Shown one piece after another: positions 1-7,011 of a stretch of 11,914 nt of DNA. The stretch is from assembly GCA_050945695.1 (NCBI GenBank), contig JBMNTK010000124.1, forward strand, positions 1-11,914. The letters run 5' to 3'. This DNA comes from Ch71 sp050945695 (GTDB taxonomy: Bacteria; Chloroflexota; Anaerolineae; DRVO01). Made by a program: the position numbers and the translations under genes. Each line of letters starts with the position of its first letter. Position 1 is the stretch's first letter. A model generated the notes under the pieces. The model was not told the DNA's origin. It saw nothing but the letters and a program-made list of their open reading frames with translations, and made no database searches.

Positions 1-1685
1 ACCACATTGGCGGGCTCCTGGTTCGAGCAGCCGAGCGTCAGCGCCAAGCCTTCCTACTCGAGCGCGAACTCCTCACCCGCCGCGAGGAGCTCCGTCGCCT
101 CAACGACTCCCTCCGCAATGCCTATGCCCTTCTAGAGCGCGCCAACCGCGAACTGGCCGACGCCCGGGACGAGGCCGAGGAAGCGCGCCGGCTCAAGAAC
201 CAGTTCGCTGCCACCATCAGCCACGAGCTGCGTACTCCCCTGAACCTCATCCTGGGCTTCACGGAGGTCATGCACACTGCTCCCGAGTCCTATGGGCATT
301 CCGACCTGCCCCCCGATCTGCGCGGCGACATACGCGAGGTCTACCAGAACACCCGTCACCTGCTCGACCTCGTGGATGACGTGCTCGATCTGTCCCGCAT
401 CGAGCAGGTCCGACTGGCCCTGGTGCCCGAAGAGAGCGACCTGCTTGAACTCATCCGCGAGGCGGCGGCCACTGTGGCCGGCCTCTTCCGGGGCAAGCCC
501 GTCCAGCTGGCGGTGGACCTTCCTCCCGAGTTGCCCCGCTGCGTACTGGACCGCACCCGGATTCGCCAGGTGCTCATCAATCTCCTCACCAACGCCGCCC
601 GATTCACCGAGGAAGGGGAGGTTAGGGTGCAGGCCGTCTACGACGATGCTCGGCGCGAGGTTGTGGTGTCTGTCAGCGATACCGGTCCCGGCATCCCGGA
701 GGCGGAGCGGGAGCGGGTGTTCCAGCCCTTCCACCAGGCCAGCACCTCGCTCTATCGCCACAAGGGGGGCAGCGGGCTGGGGCTGGCCATCTGCCGGACG
801 TTCGTGCAAATGCACGGTGGGCGCATCTGGGTGCAAAGCCAGGAGGGCCAGGGGACCCGCTTCTCCTTCGCCCTGCCGGTGCGGGCCATCCCGCCGTCCA
901 CCCCAAGCGACTGGCGACCGGCTGACCCGGCAGACCCTGCGCCCGAGTCCATCGTCGCCGTGGATCCATCAGGGGCGATGAGCCGCCTGCTGGAGCGGGC
1001 CCTGCCGCACTTCCAGGTCCACAACGCTCAGGACCTGACTGAGGTCGGGTCCGCCATCGCTCGCCATCACCCCAGAGCCGTGATCGCCTTCACCGACGGT
1101 GACACCGAGGCGGCCCTCGACCGGCTGTTGGAGGCGGCGCCCTGGCCCGGGTTGCCCCTCCTCGGCTGCCGGATGCGGGCGCGGCGCCCACTGGACTCGT
1201 TCCCGAACGTACGGGCGGTGCTGACCAAGCCCGCGCGCCAGGGCGTCGTCCTGGATGCGCTGGCGTTTCTTGGCTACTCCGGCACTTTGGTCCTGGCCGA
1301 CGACGATGAGGGCATGACTCGGCTGATGCGCCGGGCGCTGTCACGGAGTCGGCCCGCTCTGCGCGTGCTGGCTGCACACGACGGTGAGCAGGCCCTGGAG
1401 CTGATCCGCGCTCACCGGCCGGACGCGGTGCTGCTGGACTTGGCCATGCCCGGACAGGACGGGCTCTCCGTCCTGCAGACGATGGCCGATGAGGGGCTGG
1501 ACTCCATCCCGGTCGTGGTCCTGACGGCTATGGACCTCAAGGGAACAGACGGGAACGTGGCCGCCGATCAGCTAGCGCTGGCGTCCTGTGCCGGGATCAG
1601 CGAGCTCGAGCTGGTGCGCTATCTTGAGGCGCTGGCCACCGCTGCCCGTCCTCGGTACGTGGGGGAGGCCAAGTTGCCGGCCTAG
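1..1685 (+). CDS. Hybrid sensor histidine kinase with two C-terminal receiver domains (5' end missing)
   Basis: The frame is open from nt 3 to the TAG at 1683-1685, so the gene starts before the window; the internal ATG at 270 is not the start because the phosphoacceptor H-box lies upstream of it. In order I see a charged coiled-coil linker (about nt 30-195), a HisKA H-box with SHELRTP (His codon 222-224), the N-box (LINLLTNAARF, about 573-605), the G1 box DTGPGIP (about 678) and the G2 box GGSGLGLAI (about 765). A degenerate receiver (about 945-1265) keeps the TKP lysine but has no clear LLD phosphoacceptor motif. A second receiver (about 1281-1640) has the acidic DDD pocket, a phosphoacceptor Asp at 1437-1439 and the LTA threonine, but lacks the usual KP lysine near its end. 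It should autophosphorylate on His and pass phosphate to the last receiver or an outside partner. The sensory input lies outside the window, so the signal is unknown. Confidence 0.93.
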   Translation, partial: HIGGLLVRAAERQRQAFLLERELLTRREELRRLNDSLRNAYALLERANRELADARDEAEEARRLKNQFAATISHELRTPLNLILGFTEVMHTAPESYGHSDLPPDLRGDIREVYQNTRHLLDLVDDVLDLSRIEQVRLALVPEESDLLELIREAAATVAGLFRGKPVQLAVDLPPELPRCVLDRTRIRQVLINLLTNAARFTEEGEVRVQAVYDDARREVVVSVSDTGPGIPEAERERVFQPFHQASTSLYRHKGGSGLGLAICRTFVQMHGGRIWVQSQEGQGTRFSFALPVRAIPPSTPSDWRPADPADPAPESIVAVDPSGAMSRLLERALPHFQVHNAQDLTEVGSAIARHHPRAVIAFTDGDTEAALDRLLEAAPWPGLPLLGCRMRARRPLDSFPNVRAVLTKPARQGVVLDALAFLGYSGTLVLADDDEGMTRLMRRALSRSRPALRVLAAHDGEQALELIRAHRPDAVLLDLAMPGQDGLSVLQTMADEGLDSIPVVVLTAMDLKGTDGNVAADQLALASCAGISELELVRYLEALATAARPRYVGEAKLPA

Positions 1686-1853
1686 CGAGTAGCAGTGGCC
1701 CCCTGTGCAGGCTCGCCGGTTCCGGTTTGCAGACGGCACGGCTGTTTGATTAAGATGGCGCCTGCGCCCTTTGGCGCGAAGCCGTTAGCGGCGTGGAGTG
1801 TTAGATATGAGGACAGCGCAGACCAATCTTGGCGGCGGTCAAGGGGGATATAG

Positions 1854-2882
1854 GTGCGGAACATCCTGATTACCGGTGGAGCCGGATTCATCGGCTCCAA
1901 CTTCGTACATTACGTTCTCCGGAAGCATCCGCGCTGCCACGTGGTGGCTTACGACAAGCTTACCTACGCGGGCAACCTGGATAATCTAGATGATGTGGCC
2001 GACGATCCCCGGTACACGTTCGTCTGGGGAGATATCTGCGACGAGGAAAACGTTGACCACGTCATGCGGGCCTACCGCATCGACACGGTGGTAAACTTCG
2101 CCGCCGAGACGCACGTGGACCGGTCCTTCATGGAGGCAGGCAGCTTCGTCCGCACCGACACCTACGGCACCTATGTCCTCCTGGAGGCGGCGCGCAAGTA
2201 CCACGTGGAGCGCTACCACCAGGTGGGCACGGACGAGGTCTACGGCGAGGTCATGCAAGGGTCGGCCGGCGAGGACTGGCCGCTCACTCCCCGCAGCCCC
2301 TACTCCGCCAGTAAGGCCGGCGGCGATCTCATGTGCCTGGCCTACTACAACAGCTTCGGCCTGCCCGTGACCATCACCCGTTGCACCAACAACATCGGGC
2401 CCTACCAGTACCCGGAGAAGGTGGTCCCCCTCTTCATCACCAATGCCATCGATGACGAGCCTTTGCCCATCTACGGCGATGGCACCCAGATGCGGGACTA
2501 CCAGTATGTCCTCGATCACTGCGAGGCCATTGACCTGGTGCTCACCCGAGGAGAGCCTGGACAGGTCTACAACGTCGGTTCTGGCGTCGAGACCCGCAAC
2601 ATAGACATCGCCCACATGATCCTGCGGCTATTGGGCAAGCCGGAGAGCCTGATCCGGTACGTCTCCGACCGTCCGGGCCACGACCGACGCTACAGCGTTG
2701 ACGCCAGCAAGATCAAGGCGCTGGGCTGGGTGGGCCGCCACACCACCGAGGAGGCACTGGAAAAGACAGTGCGCTGGTACCTGGAGAACGAGTGGTGGTG
2801 GCGCAAGATAAAGAGCGGTGCCTTCCGGGCCTACTACCAGAAGCAGTACGCCAACCGCCTCTCTCACCTATCGAACCTCTAG
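1854..2882 (+). CDS. rfbB: dTDP-glucose 4,6-dehydratase
   Basis: A 342-residue extended short-chain dehydrogenase. The RmlB/RfbB family converts dTDP-glucose to dTDP-4-keto-6-deoxyglucose with bound NAD+, the second step towards dTDP-rhamnose and other deoxysugars, in the cytoplasm. Visible features are the N-terminal Rossmann motif GGAGFIG (residues 8-14), the family signature YDKLTYAGNL (33-42), the catalytic TDEVYGE segment (Thr126, Asp127, Glu128) and the YSASK active-site pair Tyr150/Lys154. The YGDGTQMRDYQYV segment matches the sugar-nucleotide binding region, and the C-terminus has the ENEWWW motif. Length is normal for the family. The start is GTG at 1854, supported by AAGGGGG at 1841-1847 with 6-nt spacing. 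It stands alone: no rmlA, rmlC or rmlD is beside it. The 168-bp gap from the kinase gene contains only a weak 5-bp hairpin (1764-1777), so read-through from upstream is possible; I did not find a convincing promoter. Confidence 0.95.
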   Translation: MRNILITGGAGFIGSNFVHYVLRKHPRCHVVAYDKLTYAGNLDNLDDVADDPRYTFVWGDICDEENVDHVMRAYRIDTVVNFAAETHVDRSFMEAGSFVRTDTYGTYVLLEAARKYHVERYHQVGTDEVYGEVMQGSAGEDWPLTPRSPYSASKAGGDLMCLAYYNSFGLPVTITRCTNNIGPYQYPEKVVPLFITNAIDDEPLPIYGDGTQMRDYQYVLDHCEAIDLVLTRGEPGQVYNVGSGVETRNIDIAHMILRLLGKPESLIRYVSDRPGHDRRYSVDASKIKALGWVGRHTTEEALEKTVRWYLENEWWWRKIKSGAFRAYYQKQYANRLSHLSNL

Positions 2883-2919
2883 CCCGGCGGCCGGCTCCGC
2901 CCGGAGTTGGACAGACATG

Positions 2920-2951
2920 AAGAGGCCCCACCAGCATGGGTGGGGCCTCTT
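2920..2951. terminator. Bidirectional hairpin terminator between convergent genes
   Basis: A perfect 13-bp inverted repeat, AAGAGGCCCCACC (2920-2932) and GGTGGGGCCTCTT (2939-2951), encloses a 6-nt loop. It lies 37 bp after the rfbB stop and 23 bp before the stop of the convergent lipoprotein gene, so it can serve both strands. The flanking T runs are short (two on each side), so termination efficiency is inferred from the stem strength and placement. Confidence 0.8.
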
Positions 2952-2974
2952 GGCGTGCATTGGGTAGCAGCCCC

Positions 2975-4321
2975 CTATCCGCAGCGGGGGCATATCTCCA
3001 TGGCGATGGGGGTGGCCACCGGCTCAGGCAGGCCACTGCCGGCATCCCGGCACAGCTCCTCGGCCGAGAACATGGGGTTGGCGTAGCCGAAGGAGTTGAG
3101 GATGTCCAGCAGTTCGGGCATCCGCTCCGCCAGCTCGGTCACGGCCGCGCATCCCGCCTGGATGCTCTGAGTGGCGGAGTAGGCGCTCCAGAAAGCCTCG
3201 GCGGCAGGTAGGAAGGGCCCGGCCTCAGATCGCGTCTGAGCCAGCTCTCGCCCGGTGGCGGGGTCATTCATCATGGCATAAGCGACGAGGAGCCGGAAGC
3301 GTATGAAGGACCGCAGCGCCGCCTCTTCCTCCTCCGGGGCGAGGATCCCGCTCAGCTCGAAGGACTCATCCGTCAGCGCCTGCGTGTAGAGGGCGATCGC
3401 CTCGTCCAGCCGGCCATCCTCCAGCGCCAGGTTGGCATCCACCACCCGGAAGTAGAGGAGGTTGGAGGGATCGTACTCCACGGCGGTCAGCTGGTAGCGG
3501 CCTTCTATGAGGCTGTACACCATGGTCGAGGCTCGCTGAGGGCCGGCTCCCGCGGAGCCGATGACGTTGCCGTGGACGATTACCTCCTTGAGGCCGTCCC
3601 CATCGGTGTCCTCGATGGCTATGCGATCGGGGTAGGAGGGGATGATCCCCTGCGCCAGGTGGGTGTAGGTGCCACCCTGGTGGGCCAGAACCCGCACGTC
3701 GGCGAAGCAGGTGTGGGCGCCACAAGACTGGCTGGCGAAGGCCACATCGGGGTTGGAGTCGCCGTTGGCGTCCGTCACCGCCAGGAGCGTCACCGGACCC
3801 GGGGTGTCGGCGCTCGCGGCGAAGTCATAGCGGACGGTGTAGCGACCCGCCTCTGCCTCCAGCACCAGGAGGGTGCCTTCCCCCAGCAGCAGCTGCGACT
3901 CTGGGTCCATTCCCACCACGACCAGTTCCTCGCTGCCATCGCCCGTCAGGTCGGCAGCGACCACGCTGTCTCCCACCCCTAGCGCTGCCAGTTCGCCCTG
4001 GGCCGAGGGCAGCATCCCCCAGGCCCCCAGCGCCCGGGTCAGAGCCGCTGGGTCACCGCCGCTCTCGGTGGCGTAGTCGGCGACGGCGTCCGCGAAGTCC
4101 CCGAAGCTGGGCGCTGGACCAGGGTCGGGGGCAGGAGCGGGAGCAGTGGGCGTGGGCGCGGTAGTGGCTGTAGGGGCGGCGGCCGCTGGCGGTGGTGGCG
4201 TCTGGGTTGCGCCGGGGGTAGGACTGGGCAGGACGCCGCAGCTAACGGCAAGCAGAAAACAGAGCGTCGCGGCCAGGACGGCAGCGCGAGCCCTGGGGGG
4301 CCAGGCGCGTGTGAGCTTCAT
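2975..4321 (-). CDS. Secreted lipoprotein with FG-GAP/calcium-type repeats and a TPR-like segment
   Basis: A 448-residue exported protein of unknown function. The N-terminus has basic residues, a hydrophobic stretch and the lipobox LAVSC with Cys28, so it should be lipid-anchored outside the membrane. A Pro/Thr/Ala-rich linker (about 31-72) follows, as expected for a surface stalk. Three D-x-(D/N)-G-D type loops, DLTGDGSEE (124-132), DANGDSNPD (184-192) and DTDGDGLKE (238-246), are spaced like FG-GAP/VCBS beta-propeller blades that bind Ca2+. A TPR-like helix pair lies at about 289-318 (ALEDGRLDEAIALYTQAL). The protein ends in CPRCG, an unpaired CxxC in an extracellular tail. The start is ATG at 4319-4321 with GAAGGAG 7 nt upstream. 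It lies 73 bp after the VIT-type gene with no clear terminator between, so co-transcription is possible. A binding or structural role is inferred; no catalytic motif is seen. Confidence 0.85.
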   Translation of the reverse strand: MKLTRAWPPRARAAVLAATLCFLLAVSCGVLPSPTPGATQTPPPPAAAAPTATTAPTPTAPAPAPDPGPAPSFGDFADAVADYATESGGDPAALTRALGAWGMLPSAQGELAALGVGDSVVAADLTGDGSEELVVVGMDPESQLLLGEGTLLVLEAEAGRYTVRYDFAASADTPGPVTLLAVTDANGDSNPDVAFASQSCGAHTCFADVRVLAHQGGTYTHLAQGIIPSYPDRIAIEDTDGDGLKEVIVHGNVIGSAGAGPQRASTMVYSLIEGRYQLTAVEYDPSNLLYFRVVDANLALEDGRLDEAIALYTQALTDESFELSGILAPEEEEAALRSFIRFRLLVAYAMMNDPATGRELAQTRSEAGPFLPAAEAFWSAYSATQSIQAGCAAVTELAERMPELLDILNSFGYANPMFSAEELCRDAGSGLPEPVATPIAMEICPRCG

Positions 4322-4394
4322 GAAGGTGCTCCTTCGAGTGACGACTGCTGGACCGGGCTAGGCGAGTAGCGCGCCCCCCAGCGTCGCGGCTAGT

Positions 4395-5003
4395 CTAGCC
4401 ACCCGCCGGGTTCAGCGCCAGCCCGATCAGAATGCTAACCAGCCCCGCGGATATGGTCTTAGCCCCGGAGAGGGCGATGTTCTGGCGAGAGATGCGGCCG
4501 AGGAAGACGCCCAGACCAAACAAGGTGATGAGGCCCGCCCCCAAAGCGGCGAAGTAGCAGGCCCTGATGCTGCCGACGAGGGGCAGCATGAAGAAAGGTA
4601 GCAATACCAGGGCGGAAGCACCCAAGGGTGCCAAGGAATCGGCAAGAGTGACGATCACAACGGCGACGCGGCCCGCTCGAGCCAGCCGGGTGTCGCCCAG
4701 ATCACAGAGGGTTGCCTGTTCTAGTTCGTTGAGGGATCGCTTGCGCTCGGCCGACTCGGTGAGGGCGGCGCCCCAGAGTCCGGAGACTCCCATGGCCAGC
4801 GCGGTGGAGAAGCCGGTGGTGAGGACAACCCGGGCGTCGGCGATGCCGGCGGTGTAGCTTCCCACGAGGACACCGATAATGGTGAGTACGCCGTCAAAGG
4901 CGTTCATGGCGAAGTAGCGGCGGGCTATCTCACCCACGTCGGCAAGTGCACCCAGTTCACGCACTTGCTCGACCCGTTGCGATATTCTTCTAAGGGGACT
5001 CAT
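4395..5003 (-). CDS. VIT1/CCC1-family membrane transporter (predicted Fe2+/Mn2+)
   Basis: A 202-residue polytopic membrane protein. VIT1/CCC1 proteins move Fe2+ or Mn2+ out of the cytoplasm, usually in exchange for protons. Family features are the N-terminal amphipathic region ending in RRYFAMNAFDGVLT, with Asp37 in the first membrane helix (about 31-52), and the second helix with GFSTALAMGVSGLWG (Met71), followed by the charged LTESAERKRSLNELE loop (82-96). Further hydrophobic segments lie at about 112-145, 148-169 and 178-197. Asp37 and Met71 plausibly match the metal-path Asp and Met of plant VIT1. The loop after helix 2 is only about 30 residues, much shorter than the metal-binding domain of plant VIT1. 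The ATG at 5001-5003 has AGGAG only 3 nt upstream, a tight spacing; no alternative start exists before the upstream stop. It is 43 bp downstream of DUF211. A 13-bp CTAG-containing palindrome (4388-4400) covers its stop codon. The exact metal is uncertain. Confidence 0.85.
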   Translation of the reverse strand: MSPLRRISQRVEQVRELGALADVGEIARRYFAMNAFDGVLTIIGVLVGSYTAGIADARVVLTTGFSTALAMGVSGLWGAALTESAERKRSLNELEQATLCDLGDTRLARAGRVAVVIVTLADSLAPLGASALVLLPFFMLPLVGSIRACYFAALGAGLITLFGLGVFLGRISRQNIALSGAKTISAGLVSILIGLALNPAGG

Positions 5004-5046
5004 ACGCTCCTGTGCGGCGCCACTTCGCGCACGCTATTACTGCAAC

Positions 5047-5346
5047 CTAGCCTTGGTAAGGGTCTTGGGGTGTAGACGAGTCGTCAATGATGGAACGGCC
5101 CGCGACCACCTCGTCAATCGAGTGGATCGTGGCCCCATCGTCGCGGATTCGCTGCGCCACCTGCTGGAAGTCTATCGAGGGGCCTTCGATGGTGATCTTG
5201 GCATTCTCCACCTGCAGGTCCATCTCGTAGATTGAGATGTTCACCGCCTCGACGCCGGGGAGGTCACTCAACTGAACAGCCATCTCAACGATGTTCGGAA
5301 CGTGCGGTTTGAGAGTGTCGAGCACCAGACGCCTTAGAGCTCCCAT
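5047..5346 (-). CDS. DUF211 family protein
   Basis: A 99-residue protein of the DUF211 family, best known from archaea, with a compact ferredoxin-like alpha/beta fold; structures show ring-shaped oligomers, and its physiological role is not established. Family blocks are RRLVLDTLKPHVPNIVEMA near the N-terminus, VNISIYEMD, ENAKITIEG and the closing IHSIDEVVAG. The frame is open back to 5424, but those 26 residues (Pro/Ala/Cys-rich) match nothing in the family. I therefore start at the ATG at 5344-5346 (MGALRRL), which has AGGGA about 10 nt upstream. The C-terminal tail after VVAG is polar and probably disordered. The VIT-type transporter gene follows 43 bp downstream on the same strand, suggesting a shared role in metal handling. 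That link is inference. Confidence 0.85.
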   Translation of the reverse strand: MGALRRLVLDTLKPHVPNIVEMAVQLSDLPGVEAVNISIYEMDLQVENAKITIEGPSIDFQQVAQRIRDDGATIHSIDEVVAGRSIIDDSSTPQDPYQG

Positions 5347-5658
5347 AGGTGTCACATCCCTGATTGTGATGTGGACTGGAGGCGGACACAGGGCGCGGCA
5401 GGCCGCAGGGGGCCAGGACGGCACGCTAGGGCCGCACAGGGGCGGCTGCTCTGACTCTGTGTCTCGTGTGAGGGGGTACGCGAACGAGGGTCACCGAGGA
5501 CCCGAGGGGTAGTACTTCCTAGGTTGGAGGAAAGCGAGCTGAGTAGTTTACGCTTCGCCCGCCGACTATAGGGCGGTTCGTCCATCTCCACTCCTGGGGC
5601 GCCGTACCGGTGCCCACACGCGGCCCGCGTGTCAGTCCGGACCACCGAGCCGTGTTAG
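5347..5658 (-). other. Long, inverted-repeat-rich leader upstream of DUF211
   Basis: This non-coding stretch lies between the predicted promoter at 5666-5694 and the DUF211 start and would form a 5' leader of about 310 nt. It contains several compact inverted repeats: ACACGCG/CGCGTGT with a 3-nt loop (5616-5632), GGGC-CCG/CGG-GCCC around 5597-5615 (one G/T position), CCGCC/GGCGG (5559-5576) and GGGTC/GACCC (5488-5503). I could not match it to a known riboswitch; the hallmark motifs of the Mn2+ (yybP-ykoY), cobalamin and TPP classes are not visible. A short frame with its own Shine-Dalgarno lies inside it (5352-5585). Confidence 0.45.
5352..5585 (-). CDS. Doubtful leader ORF ending just before DUF211
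   Basis: A 77-codon frame starts with ATG at 5583-5585, has AGGAG at 5591-5595 (5-nt spacing) and stops with TGA at 5352-5354, only 5 nt before the DUF211 ATG. That placement would suit translational coupling. Against it, the product is rich in Arg, Ser and Pro, has no recognisable domain, and its third codon positions are less GC-rich than those of neighbouring genes. It may simply be an open frame across structured RNA. Confidence 0.2.
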   Translation of the reverse strand: MDEPPYSRRAKRKLLSSLSSNLGSTTPRVLGDPRSRTPSHETQSQSSRPCAALACRPGPLRPAAPCVRLQSTSQSGM

Positions 5659-5665
5659 TGACTAA

Positions 5666-5694
5666 AGCATAGCAGGGAACAACAAGGCTCGCAA
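5666..5694 (-). promoter_or_regulatory. Predicted sigma-70-type promoter for the DUF211-VIT genes
   Basis: Read on the minus strand, TTGCGA (5689-5694) and TATGCT (5666-5671) are separated by exactly 17 nt. It points toward DUF211 and lies between the end of the CheA-like gene and the repeat-rich leader. Transcription would start near 5659. Confidence 0.55.
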
Positions 5695-5751
5695 CCGTAT
5701 CATTCGCGGGCAAACATCCCTCATTCTTGGGTGGGCATGGGCTCTAGCAGT

Positions 5752-7011
5752 TCAGGCGCTGGCGGAGGGCAGGGGAACGGACAGGTGTACAGTGCTGCTC
5801 TGGCCCGGGCGCGAAACCAGCTCGATGGTGCCGCCCAGGGCGTACACCTCCTCGGCAACCACGGTCAGCCCGACTCCATTACCGGACAGGGCATCCGGTT
5901 CGGCCCTGGTGGAGAGGCCGGGGATGAGGGCGTAGGTCATGGCGTGTTCGTCCGGGGTAGCCGCTGCCCGCTCGGGGCTCACCGCGCCGGAGGCCACAGC
6001 GGCGGACCGCAGGGCACCGACGTCGAAGCCGCGGCCATCGTCGCTCACGCTCTGGTGCAGTTGCCCATCGCGGACAGCAGCGCTGATGACTATGGTGCCG
6101 GTTCTGGGTTTGCCGCAGGCCTCGCGGGTCTCCGGATCCTCGATGCCGTGAGCCACGGTGTTGCGCAGTAGGTGCAGCAGGCTCGCCCGAAGGGACAGCA
6201 GGACCTGCCTGTCCACGTCGGCGTTGGTCACTTCCAGGCGGGCGCAGGCCAGTTTGCCTTGGCTGGCTGCCATCTCCCTCACCGCGCCCACCGCGGGGAG
6301 GAGGAATGCCCGCAGGGAAGCGAAACGATGCCGGTAGATGGTCTGGAAGAGCTTCTCGCCGGTGACCAGCACCGCCGACACGAGCGCCTCCAGCCGCTCG
6401 TCATCGGGTGGGAGCAACTCGTGTAGACGGTGCAGAAGCCGGTTGAGGTTGCCGCTCATCTGGGCCAACTCTGCCAGGTCCTCAGGCTCCACCAGGGCTG
6501 GGAATCCCGAACCCGCCTCTGCCGTGTGGTCAACGTCGGTGCACCCGAGGCTGGGCGGAGGGATGGGTAGTGCGGGCGGGTTCGCCACGGCGGTCTGCAG
6601 GCAGACGTGGAACCGCTCCATTAGCTCAGTCACCGGGGCGGGTGGATCGGAGCAGCCTGCCAGGTGCAGGTCCTGCAGCGCACCCAGACCCTGGCGCACC
6701 AAGGCCTGCGCCTCACGATCCAGGGGGAGCTGCTTCTGCCACAGAGCCTTCAGGTACTGCTCGAACTGCCCGGCGAAGGAGCACTGTGCCTGCTGGCCGG
6801 CAAAGGCCATCAAGCTCTTGTAGGAGTGGACAGAGCGCAGCAGGTGGCCGACCGCTTCCGGGTCCCCTGTCTGGTGGATCTCACCGCACTGCGCATGGGC
6901 CTCGCGGAGCACCTGGGCCGCCTCTGCCAGCAGGTTCTGGACGCAAGCTTCTTCGATTGGCCCAGCCAAGGTGGGCTCGCCACACGCTGGTGTGGGTGTA
7001 TCCACCGTCAT
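5752..7011 (-). CDS. CheA-like histidine kinase with HPt domain, lacking the CheW-like domain
   Basis: A 419-residue CheA-related protein. An N-terminal HPt helix bundle carries RSVHSYKSLMAFAG with phosphoacceptor His62; the canonical sequence is HTLKG, so Lys65 is kept but Gly becomes Ser. A Pro-rich linker (about 145-160) and a P3-like dimerisation segment follow (about 178-250). The P4 kinase domain has LLRNTVAHGIEDPETR (Asn284, His288), DDGRGFD (324-330), the F-box-like LIPGLST (362-368) and GNGVGL (377-382). The protein stops right after the ATPase domain, so the P5/CheW-like array-coupling domain is missing, and no clear P2 domain is seen. The frame is open to 7140, but the start is ATG at 7009-7011: it has AGGAGAGG just upstream and overlaps the preceding stop as ATGA, implying translational coupling. 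The likely phosphate receiver is the REC domain encoded two genes upstream. No clear terminator follows. Confidence 0.88.
   Translation of the reverse strand: MTVDTPTPACGEPTLAGPIEEACVQNLLAEAAQVLREAHAQCGEIHQTGDPEAVGHLLRSVHSYKSLMAFAGQQAQCSFAGQFEQYLKALWQKQLPLDREAQALVRQGLGALQDLHLAGCSDPPAPVTELMERFHVCLQTAVANPPALPIPPPSLGCTDVDHTAEAGSGFPALVEPEDLAELAQMSGNLNRLLHRLHELLPPDDERLEALVSAVLVTGEKLFQTIYRHRFASLRAFLLPAVGAVREMAASQGKLACARLEVTNADVDRQVLLSLRASLLHLLRNTVAHGIEDPETREACGKPRTGTIVISAAVRDGQLHQSVSDDGRGFDVGALRSAAVASGAVSPERAAATPDEHAMTYALIPGLSTRAEPDALSGNGVGLTVVAEEVYALGGTIELVSRPGQSSTVHLSVPLPSASA

Noticed and set aside
270..1685. ATG at 270 as the start of the histidine kinase
   Set aside because: The same frame is open to the left edge of the window and encodes the coiled-coil linker and the H-box upstream of this ATG.
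1764..1777. GCGCC-CTTT-GGCGC hairpin between the kinase and rfbB
   Set aside because: The stem is only five pairs and lacks a T run, too weak to call a terminator.
4388..4400. GGCTAG-T-CTAGCC palindrome over the VIT-type stop codon
   Set aside because: The loop is one base and no T run follows, so it does not qualify as a terminator; no other role is supported.
5347..5424. 26-residue N-terminal extension of the DUF211 protein
   Set aside because: Its Pro/Cys-rich sequence does not match the family, whose conserved block begins at the ATG at 5346.
5519..5560. Plus-strand GGAGGAAAGCGAG resembling the conserved 5' core of RNase P RNA
   Set aside because: The other universal RNase P segments are absent around it, so the match is probably chance.
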